Source of the DNA: Sphaerochaetaceae bacterium
GTDB taxonomy: Bacteria; Spirochaetota; Spirochaetia; Sphaerochaetales; Sphaerochaetaceae
Direction: 5' to 3'
Length of the DNA: 9,057 nucleotides
Assembly (NCBI GenBank): GCA_016302165.1
Contig: JAEDOD010000077.1
Coordinates: 1 to 9,057, forward strand
Shown: in pieces, positions 1 through 4,897 of the stretch
How the letters are laid out: every line of letters starts with the position of its first letter
Numbering within the stretch: position 1 is the first letter of the stretch
Position numbers and translations under genes: made by a program
The notes under the pieces: generated by a model
Seen by the model: the letters and a program-made list of their open reading frames with translations, nothing else
Told to the model about the DNA's origin: nothing
The model's database searches: none

Positions 1-196
1 GTGACTGAATTGTTACTTTCCTTTCCAGAAGTAGACAGTGCCGTATCTTTTCTGGAAAAACCTTTTTGGAAGTGGCCACATGACCACAACTAGTTTCAAA
101 AAAGTTACAGCATAACCCTTTGCGCCTCTTTCCGGCTAACTGAGGTGCATGATCAACTGTTTTTTTCTATTCAAGGAATTGGAATGGTTTTTCCAT
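1..196 (-). pseudogene. possible decayed coding remnant, perhaps a transposase N-terminus
   Basis: On the minus strand an ATG at 196-194 follows an AAAGGAT ribosome-site-like stretch. It reads MEKPFQFLE, then hits a stop at 169-167. The same frame stays open from 166 to the window edge, about 55 codons, with a basic and Cys-rich part (KRRKGLCCN, then SCGH, then VFPEK). A Cys/His cluster next to basic residues and an F-x-E element loosely recalls the zinc-binding N-terminus of ISL3-type transposases, but the Cys spacing does not fit well. The plus strand is also open from base 1 to a TAG at 91-93 (about 30 codons), so the tail of an upstream plus-strand gene is an alternative. No terminal repeat plus target duplication was found. 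This is a weak call. Confidence 0.2.
22..58. repeat. 9-bp inverted repeat
   Basis: TTTCCAGAA at 22-30 and TTCTGGAAA at 50-58 are perfect complements separated by 19 bases, and a run of five T follows at 63-67. It could be a weak terminator for a gene to the left of the window, or chance in an AT-rich stretch. The stem is modest and the loop is long. Confidence 0.25.
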
Positions 197-269
197 ACAT
201 TATCCTTTGATTGGCTATCAAAATTTCAGAAAGTCGGGGCATAATAAAGAAAGATAATGAGAAATATAA

Positions 270-297
270 TTGACATTATTATTAGAATAAATATAAT
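270..297 (+). promoter_or_regulatory. sigma-70 promoter of perR-rbr
   Basis: A consensus -35 TTGACA lies at 270-275 and a consensus -10 TATAAT at 292-297, with a 16-bp spacer. Transcription would start near 303-306, about 25 bases before the chosen perR start. Both hexamers match the consensus exactly, so an unrepressed promoter should be strong, which fits a gene pair held off by a repressor. Confidence 0.8.
282..296. promoter_or_regulatory. PerR-box-like operator 1 (in promoter spacer and -10)
   Basis: The 15 bases TTAGAATAAATATAA match the Bacillus PerR box TTATAATnATTATAA at 12 of the 14 defined positions. The site covers the end of the spacer and most of the -10 hexamer, so binding would block RNA polymerase. 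The consensus is quoted from general knowledge of the family; binding here is inferred. Confidence 0.5.
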
Positions 298-301
298 AAA
301 T

Positions 302-316
302 TTAGAATTAATCTAA
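302..316. promoter_or_regulatory. PerR-box-like operator 2 (at the transcription start)
   Basis: TTAGAATTAATCTAA matches the PerR box at 11 of 14 positions. It is itself a good dyad: TTTAGA at 301-306 and TCTAAA at 312-317 are complementary. It starts with the same TTAGAAT half-site as operator 1, exactly 20 bp (about two helical turns) downstream, so two dimers would sit on the same face of the DNA. Confidence 0.5.
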
Positions 317-328
317 AAGGAGATGGCC

Positions 329-703
329 GTGACAAAGTATGAACTTGAAATATTGCGGATCATAAACGAGTCTCATGACCATCCCACAGTGGACGAGGTC
401 TATGAAAGGCTTAAGGAGAAGTATCCAGGAGTGGTGAAAGCCACCTGCTACAACAATCTCAATAAGCTGAGCGAAGAAGGACTGGTCAGAAGAGTTGTGA
501 CAGAGAAGGGTGGAGACAGATTCGATAGAACTCTGCGCCATGACCACCTTCTATGTTCCAAATGCGGAAAGATCAGCGATGTATTTCTTTCAGACATTTC
601 CTCTTCCATTGAGAAGGAACTGGGGCAGCATATAGAGTCCTACGACCTAAAGATTAATTGGGTTTGCCCTGAGTGCAGGGAAAAAGGCATTGTTTCTCCT
701 TAA
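329..703 (+). CDS. perR: PerR-type Fur-family peroxide-responsive repressor
   Basis: This is a cytosolic metal-dependent repressor of the Fur superfamily, 124 residues from the chosen start. The N-terminal winged helix includes HPTVDEVYERL (18-28) and the recognition-helix region ATCYNNLNKLSEEGLV (38-53). The C-terminal dimer domain carries HDH (71-73) and two CxxC pairs, C76/C79 and C113/C116, for structural zinc. His18, Asp66, His71, His73 and Asp84 correspond to the regulatory metal ligands of Bacillus PerR, where Asp rather than Glu at the Asp104-equivalent supports peroxide sensing. The loop between Asp66 and His71 is one residue shorter than in Bacillus PerR. The start is the GTG at 329, six bases after AAAAGGAG (315-322); the in-frame ATG at 323 abuts that site with no spacing. 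It lies 41 bases before rubrerythrin, a common PerR partner in anaerobes. The family is certain; the PerR subtype is likely. Confidence 0.88.
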   Translation: MTKYELEILRIINESHDHPTVDEVYERLKEKYPGVVKATCYNNLNKLSEEGLVRRVVTEKGGDRFDRTLRHDHLLCSKCGKISDVFLSDISSSIEKELGQHIESYDLKINWVCPECREKGIVSP

Positions 704-744
704 GGGGAAGAAAATATTAGTCTATATGACAAAGGAAGAAAAAA

Positions 745-1284
745 ATGGCTAACAAGTACAGTGGAACACAGACAGAAAAGAATCTCATGGAAGCTTTTTC
801 CGGTGAGAGCCAGGCAAGAAACAAGTATACCTACTTTGCAAGCGTTGCAAAGAAGCAGGGCTTCGAGCAGATCGCAGCTCTTTTCCTGAAGACAGCTGAC
901 AACGAGAAGGAACACGCTAAGATGTGGTTCAAGGAACTGGAAGGTATCGGTGATACAGCAGAGAACCTTAAGGCTGCAGCAGAAGGCGAGAACTACGAGT
1001 GGACAGATATGTATGAAGGATTTGCCAAGACAGCTGAAGAGGAAGGCTTTGTTGAGCTTGCAGCTAGATTCCGTCTTGTAGCAGCAGTTGAGAAGCATCA
1101 TGAAGAGAGATATAGAGCACTTCTCAAGAATGTCGAGACTCTTTCTGTCTTCGAGAAGAGCGATGTAAAGGTATGGGAATGCAGAAACTGTGGACACATC
1201 ATCGTTGGAACAAAGGCTCCAGAGGTCTGCCCAACCTGCAATCATCCACAGAGCTACTTCGAAGTGCTTGCTGAAAACTACTAA
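745..1284 (+). CDS. rbr: rubrerythrin
   Basis: Rubrerythrin is a cytosolic non-haem iron protein that reduces hydrogen peroxide to water in anaerobes, with electrons from NAD(P)H through rubredoxin-type carriers. The protein has 179 residues, close to the usual ~190. A ferritin-like four-helix domain (about 1-135) carries diiron ligands at Glu21 (in SGESQARNKY), Glu54 and His57 (in NEKEHAKM), Glu82/Glu85, and Glu116/His119 (in VEKHHEERY). A C-terminal rubredoxin domain (about 142-179) binds one iron through C146xxC149 and C162xxC165. The ATG at 745 follows AAAGGAAG (731-738). It sits 41 bases after perR with no promoter or terminator between them, so the two should be cotranscribed and induced when PerR is oxidised. 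It ends at a strong hairpin at 1306-1325. All key residues are present and nothing suggests decay. Confidence 0.96.
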   Translation: MANKYSGTQTEKNLMEAFSGESQARNKYTYFASVAKKQGFEQIAALFLKTADNEKEHAKMWFKELEGIGDTAENLKAAAEGENYEWTDMYEGFAKTAEEEGFVELAARFRLVAAVEKHHEERYRALLKNVETLSVFEKSDVKVWECRNCGHIIVGTKAPEVCPTCNHPQSYFEVLAENY

Positions 1285-1305
1285 GGCAAAATCGGGGATG
1301 AGTAT

Positions 1306-1343
1306 GGAGGAGCTTCGGCTCCTCCTAATTATTTGAAGTTTTC
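1306..1343 (+). terminator. intrinsic terminator of perR-rbr
   Basis: A perfect 8-bp stem, GGAGGAGC (1306-1313) and GCTCCTCC (1318-1325), is closed by a TTCG tetraloop, one of the most stable RNA caps. It begins 22 bases after the rbr stop. The T tract is loose (TAATTATTTGAAGTTTT), so the tail is weaker than the stem. On the minus strand the hairpin is not followed by T residues, so it does not look like the terminator of the convergent gene. Confidence 0.75.
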
Positions 1344-1357
1344 TATAATAATTTCTT

Positions 1358-1387
1358 GAATAATATTCCTAAATAAGAATATTATTC
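1358..1387. repeat. two copies of GAATAnTATTC forming an 11-bp inverted repeat
   Basis: GAATAATATTC (1358-1368) and GAATATTATTC (1377-1387) are perfect inverted repeats of each other with an 8-base spacer. Each arm is also a 5-1-5 palindrome on its own. The right arm contains the stop codon of the minus-strand gene (1382-1384). As RNA it could form an AT-rich hairpin that helps end that gene, though no T run follows on the minus strand. Read as DNA, it resembles two tandem repressor half-site pairs, but it lies between convergent gene ends rather than at a promoter. Confidence 0.5.
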
Positions 1388-2755
1388 TTTAGGATAGTGG
1401 CTCACTATCTTCTTTAGTCTATTCAGGAATTCCTTATCTCCTATTGATGAGTAGACCACAAGCTTCTTGACTGTCACCACCTTCAGGATTCCTCCATCTC
1501 CCACAGGAACCAAAGCTTTGGTGCCGGGGATGAAGGAATCGTCAGGAGCGATATAGGAGTAGAGCTTGGAATCTGGAGAGAAGGCCACCTCCACTACAAA
1601 AACACTGTCTTTAGTGATTCTGGGAAGCTCGGCAAGGGAAGGGTCCAGGCATTCCAGCTCACTAGTGTAGAAGATTTCCTCCCTGAACCTTTCAGCTATC
1701 TTTGACCAGTTATATGGAAGACCATAGCGATTGAAGGCTCCGTCATAACTCAGGCTTCTTCCATAAAAAGTGTCTGCCCTAAGAAAGTATTGAGTAAGGG
1801 AACAACCTTCCATTTCTTCAATATCAGGTTTCTCTTCGTCCTCTCCGTCAACGATCAAGGGGCTGAAGGAATATAAGTCGATGCAGGAAAGAAGATTCCT
1901 TATAAAGGGAGTCTCCTTCTCAATGGAAACATTAAGGTCAAGCTTCTCATCTTTCTTGGTGACTCTGATCCTTCCTGTCTTCTCATCCAGGGAGAATCTT
2001 TCGCATGTCTCCTTTTTTCTGTCTCCTGATATACGGGTATAGCTCATGGATAGGGAAGTGATTCTGTCTTTTGTCCTTAGGTCCTTTATGCCTAGGTCAT
2101 GAGGAATGGAGTGTATTGAGAACTTGGTCCAATAGGGGAAAAAGATGGAAGTGCCGGAGAAGTAGAATTCCCTGCCCCTGTCATCTTGAATACGGAGAAT
2201 CCAACTTGAACCTTTATCGACCTTGAAATCAGAGCAGTATCTGAAGTACTTCTCGATTTTCTCGTATATGGTCTTCCTTTTCCTTTCATCAATCTCAATA
2301 TCGAGCCAGAAGTAGGGAAAAGTGGAGAGGATATTATCTTCTCCCAGGAGTTTTACAGTCAAAGAAGGAAAAGGCTCCGGTGAATCATACTCGAATCCTA
2401 TCTTGGGAAATCGGGTGTAGATTACAGCCTTGGCAACACGGGAAGAGAAGATGTGGTCGCTCTCTTCTACTATCAGAGACAACAGTCTCTCAATAAGGAG
2501 AATAAGGGTTCTGAAAGTACTCTTTCCGCACTCAAGCCGTATGAGTGCCCAGAGAGTGGGGATAGAAGTGATTTCGTTGATGTAGGATGAGTAGGTGGAG
2601 ACAGTGGACTCAATGTAGCGGGACCTTTCCTCCTCTCTTCCGTCCTCCTCTGGAGAGAGATCAAGGATTTCCTTTCTGACGTCAATTTTCTGCTTCAGCC
2701 GGAAAAGAAGAGAGGCTAAAGCTTCCCTTCTTTCCTTGTCATTAATTATTTCCAT
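1382..2755 (-). CDS. uncharacterised 457-residue soluble protein
   Basis: I do not recognise a named family. The protein is highly charged and has no signal peptide or membrane segment, so it is probably cytosolic. Three parts can be made out. An N-terminal part (about 1-115) is helical and rich in Lys and Glu. A middle part (about 234-365) runs from SLSMSYTRISGD to GLPYNWSKIAERFREEIF; it loosely recalls uncharacterised Firmicutes domains that end in a G-x-N-x-x-P-x-N-Y/W pattern. A C-terminal part (about 384-436), with VEVAF, YSYIAPDD, PGTKALVPVG and VVTV, looks like a small beta-barrel of the kind appended to unknown phage and Firmicutes proteins. No catalytic motif is visible. No ribosome site precedes the ATG, but a TATACT lies 7 bases upstream, so the mRNA may be leaderless. 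It has no operon partner. The coding call is secure from its length and codon pattern; the function is unknown. Confidence 0.85.
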   Translation of the reverse strand: MEIINDKERREALASLLFRLKQKIDVRKEILDLSPEEDGREEERSRYIESTVSTYSSYINEITSIPTLWALIRLECGKSTFRTLILLIERLLSLIVEESDHIFSSRVAKAVIYTRFPKIGFEYDSPEPFPSLTVKLLGEDNILSTFPYFWLDIEIDERKRKTIYEKIEKYFRYCSDFKVDKGSSWILRIQDDRGREFYFSGTSIFFPYWTKFSIHSIPHDLGIKDLRTKDRITSLSMSYTRISGDRKKETCERFSLDEKTGRIRVTKKDEKLDLNVSIEKETPFIRNLLSCIDLYSFSPLIVDGEDEEKPDIEEMEGCSLTQYFLRADTFYGRSLSYDGAFNRYGLPYNWSKIAERFREEIFYTSELECLDPSLAELPRITKDSVFVVEVAFSPDSKLYSYIAPDDSFIPGTKALVPVGDGGILKVVTVKKLVVYSSIGDKEFLNRLKKIVSHYPKE

Positions 2756-2762
2756 TGGTTCT

Positions 2763-2768
2763 AGTATA
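2763..2768 (-). promoter_or_regulatory. candidate -10 element of a leaderless promoter
   Basis: On the minus strand TATACT ends 7 bases before the ATG of the 457-residue gene, so transcription would start at or next to the A of ATG. No Shine-Dalgarno sequence exists between them. The -35 region is poor, so the call rests on the -10 hexamer and its spacing alone. Confidence 0.35.
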
Positions 2769-2972
2769 GGACAAAGCGGAGGATATATGTATGTAGAAAG
2801 ACGAAAAGTGGGAAGGAAAAGGGATATTGAAAAAACGCAAAATGATATGTTTTATTTTATTTCAACGAAAGAATTAGGGGGAATGTAAGGGAGGATAACT
2901 AAGAGGGATAAAAGTAGAAAAACCTCAGTTTTCTAAGGTATAAAACCAAATAAAACATAAAATTACGAGACC
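2769..2972. other. AT-rich spacer with no recognisable gene
   Basis: This is the left part of the 320-base gap between the divergent 457-residue gene and amt. It holds purine-rich runs such as GGGGGAATG and GGGAGG (about 2876-2895) that look like ribosome sites but have no usable open frame behind them: the ATG after GGGGGA is followed at once by TAA. I see no RNA gene, no GG-N10-GC sigma-54 element and no clear strong promoter. Confidence 0.5.
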
Positions 2973-3011
2973 CATATTGACAATTATCTCAAAACTGTGA
3001 TAGTCAATGTG
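2973..3011. promoter_or_regulatory. dyad around the amt promoter, possible operator or RNA hairpin
   Basis: CATATTGAC (2973-2981) is complementary to GTCAATGTG (3003-3011), allowing one G-U pair. Inside it TATC (2985-2988) pairs with GATA (2999-3002), leaving a three-base bulge and a 10-base loop. The dyad spans the candidate -35 and -10 of amt, so it could be an operator. If transcription began further upstream, it would fold as a hairpin only three bases before the terminator hairpin at 3015-3053. Confidence 0.4.
2977..3004 (+). promoter_or_regulatory. candidate amt promoter
   Basis: A consensus -35 TTGACA (2977-2982) is followed after 16 bases by GATAGT (2999-3004), a 4-of-6 match to the -10 consensus with an extended TG at 2996-2997. 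Transcription would start near 3010-3012, so the leader would be about 65 bases long and consist almost wholly of the terminator hairpin and the ribosome site. Confidence 0.45.
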
Positions 3012-3014
3012 CAA

Positions 3015-3063
3015 GGCAAAGGCGCTGGATCGAAAAGGTTTGGCGCCTTTGTCAATTTTTTTT
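3015..3063 (+). terminator. intrinsic terminator in the amt leader (candidate attenuator)
   Basis: CAAAGGCGC (3017-3025) and GCGCCTTTG (3043-3051) are perfect complements. As RNA the stem extends outward by G3016-U3052 and G3015-C3053, and inward through TGGATC (3026-3031) against GGTTTG (3037-3042) using G-U pairs. This gives about 17 base pairs around a GAAAA loop, followed by eight T (3056-3063). It is a textbook intrinsic terminator, yet it sits 12 bases before the amt start codon and no plus-strand gene precedes it. Premature termination of the amt transcript, relieved by an unknown signal, is the natural reading. A barrier against read-through is the alternative. Confidence 0.8.
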
Positions 3064-3075
3064 GTGGGGGCAAAT

Positions 3076-4815
3076 ATGGAAGAGATCATGAGCCTTGTTA
3101 ACGGAGAAGTCTTCAGTGTCTGGTTCCTTATTGGAGCGGCATTGGTATTCTGGATGCAGGCTGGTTTTGCAATGTGCGAGGCTGGCTTCACGAGAGCCAA
3201 AAATACAGGAAACATCCTGATGAAGAACCTGATGGACTTCTGCATCGGTACTGTAGTGTTTATTCTCATTGGCTTCAGCCTTCTGTTGGGAGAAGATTGG
3301 CTGGGAATACTGGGAAAGCCTGGTCTGGACATCATTACAGACTACAGGAACTTCGACTACTCCAACTTTGTATTCAACCTGGTGTTCTGTGCAACTACAG
3401 CTACAATCGTCTCAGGATCCATGGCAGAGCGCACAAGATTTATCTCCTACTGCGTCTACTCAGCTGTAATCTCAGCTGTAATCTATCCAATTGAAGCCCA
3501 CTGGACCTGGGGCGGCGGATGGCTAAGTGCCATTGGCTTCCATGATTTTGCAGGTTCCAACTGTATCCATATGGTAGGTGGAATCTGTGCCCTCATCGGT
3601 GCTGCCATGCTGGGACCAAGGATTGGAAAGTTCGTCAAGGATGAGAAGGGTAAGGTAGTCAAGGTGAATGCATTCCCTGGACACAACCTGCCTATCGCCT
3701 GCCTTGGTGTATTCATCCTTTGGCTGGGTTGGTATGGCTTCAACGGTGCAGCCTGTGTCTCTGTGGAGCAGCTTGGTTCCGTCTTCCTTACAACCACAGT
3801 CGCACCAGCTGTTGCAACCTGTGTATGTATGGTATTTACATGGGTGAAGTATGGAAAGCCTGATGTGTCCATGTGTCTCAATGCTTCCCTGGCAGGACTT
3901 GTAGCCATTACAGCTCCCTGTGATGTAACAGATGCCTTGGGCGCAACAGCTATCGGAGCTGTAGCAGGTGTATTGGTGGTATTTGGAGTGTGGTTCTGCG
4001 ACTATAAGCTTCACGTGGATGACCCTGTAGGTGCAGTTGCCGTACATATGATGAATGGAATCTGGGGAACTATAGCTGTAGGTCTCTTTGCAACCCCTTC
4101 AGCTCCTCTCTCAACTTTGACTGGTCTTTTCTACGGTGGAGGATTCTCACTGCTCTTTACACAGATCATCGGCTGTGCAGCAACAGCTCTGTGGACAGCA
4201 GTTACAATCTTTATAGCCTTCAAGCTCATTGACCTTACCCTTGGTCTCAGAGTCAGCGAAGAGGAGGAGATTACAGGTCTGGACGCTACGGAGCATGGCC
4301 TTTCCTCAGCGTATGCAGGCTTCTCTATCATGGATATCTCCAACACCATGACCATGAGCGTCAACGCCAACACGAGCCTTGGAGTGGAGGAATATGAAAA
4401 GGCCAGCGAAGCAAGAAAGAGTGCTGCTGTTCCTGTGGTGAAGAGCACTGTAAGCGAAAGCGGAATGTATAAGGTGTCTATAGTATGTAAGCTATCCAGA
4501 TACGACAACCTTAAGAAGGCCATGAATGATCTTGGTGTCACAGGTATGACAGTGACCCAGGTCATGGGATGTGGAGTCCAGAAGGGTGCAGGCGAATGGT
4601 ACAGGGGAGTAGAGATGGATGCCACACTGCTTCCTAAGGTCATGGTTGACGTTGTGGTCAGCAAGATTCCTGTGGATGATGTAATCGAGGCAGCAAAGAA
4701 GGCTCTCTATACAGGACATATCGGAGACGGAAAGATCTTTGTCTACAGCGTAGACAGGGTAGTGAAGGTGAGGACCGGAGAAGAGGATTTTGCAGCTCTG
4801 CAGGATGTAGAGTAG
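3076..4815 (+). CDS. amt: ammonium transporter fused to a C-terminal PII signalling domain
   Basis: The protein has 579 residues and combines an Amt/Rh ammonium channel of the inner membrane (about 1-420, eleven helices) with a complete GlnB/GlnK-like domain (464-579). The pore residues are present: Phe104, Trp145 (in HWTWGGG), Asp157, twin histidines His165 and His324, Trp219 and Phe222; the Ser219-equivalent of E. coli AmtB is Ala226. The usual cytosolic tail GLRVSEEEE (390-398) is kept and leads into a 40-residue linker. The PII part aligns without gaps to E. coli GlnB through the T-loop (offset 463). Gln39- and Lys58-equivalents (Gln502, Lys521), used for 2-oxoglutarate, are present, as are the nucleotide-binding GDGK (550-553) and Arg566. 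The uridylylated Tyr51 is replaced by Met514. The start is the ATG at 3076, after GGGGG (3066-3070). An in-frame ATG at 3007 is rejected because it would translate through the terminator hairpin and adds a non-Amt N-terminus. No separate glnB/glnK is in the window. Confidence 0.96.
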   Translation: MEEIMSLVNGEVFSVWFLIGAALVFWMQAGFAMCEAGFTRAKNTGNILMKNLMDFCIGTVVFILIGFSLLLGEDWLGILGKPGLDIITDYRNFDYSNFVFNLVFCATTATIVSGSMAERTRFISYCVYSAVISAVIYPIEAHWTWGGGWLSAIGFHDFAGSNCIHMVGGICALIGAAMLGPRIGKFVKDEKGKVVKVNAFPGHNLPIACLGVFILWLGWYGFNGAACVSVEQLGSVFLTTTVAPAVATCVCMVFTWVKYGKPDVSMCLNASLAGLVAITAPCDVTDALGATAIGAVAGVLVVFGVWFCDYKLHVDDPVGAVAVHMMNGIWGTIAVGLFATPSAPLSTLTGLFYGGGFSLLFTQIIGCAATALWTAVTIFIAFKLIDLTLGLRVSEEEEITGLDATEHGLSSAYAGFSIMDISNTMTMSVNANTSLGVEEYEKASEARKSAAVPVVKSTVSESGMYKVSIVCKLSRYDNLKKAMNDLGVTGMTVTQVMGCGVQKGAGEWYRGVEMDATLLPKVMVDVVVSKIPVDDVIEAAKKALYTGHIGDGKIFVYSVDRVVKVRTGEEDFAALQDVE

Positions 4816-4835
4816 AAGAAAGAAGAAAACATTTT

Positions 4836-4876
4836 GGATGTGCCCCAGAAATGGGGCATATCCTCTTTTCCTTTCT
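4836..4876 (+). terminator. terminator of amt, possibly bidirectional
   Basis: GGATGTGCCCC (4836-4846) pairs with GGGGCATATCC (4853-4863), 11 bp with one G-U pair and a 6-base loop. TCTTTTCCTTTC follows on the plus strand. On the minus strand the same hairpin is preceded by A-rich sequence and followed by AAAATGTTTTCTTC, so it may also serve the convergent kinase gene, whose stop is at 4898-4900. Confidence 0.8.
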
Positions 4877-4897
4877 ATGTAAGGAGATGGATTTTAG

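Noticed and set aside
700..1245. 181-codon minus-strand open frame opposite rubrerythrin
   Set aside because: Rubrerythrin is unambiguous in the other strand. The antisense frame is Ser/Cys/Leu-rich, as expected from the reverse of its codons.
2876..2900. Purine-rich GGGGGAATG and GGGAGG suggesting a small gene before amt
   Set aside because: The ATG is followed at once by TAA, and no start codon with an open frame follows the GGGAGG.
2973..3053. ANTAR-type dual hexaloop antiterminator in the amt leader
   Set aside because: Hexamers of the form AxxGxx occur (for example ATCGAA near 3029), but none is closed by a complementary stem.
3007..3075. 23-codon N-terminal extension of the ammonium transporter from ATG 3007
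   Set aside because: It would translate through the terminator stem and T8 run, has no ribosome site, and does not resemble an Amt N-terminus. The ATG at 3076 has GGGGG five bases upstream.
2925..3335. 136-codon minus-strand open frame overlapping the amt leader and start
   Set aside because: It is a shadow of amt, has no ribosome site, and its low-complexity basic translation resembles no family.
3523..4047. 174-codon minus-strand open frame opposite amt, rich in Cys and His
   Set aside because: The composition comes from reading Amt codons backwards; there is no start context and it lies wholly within a certain gene.
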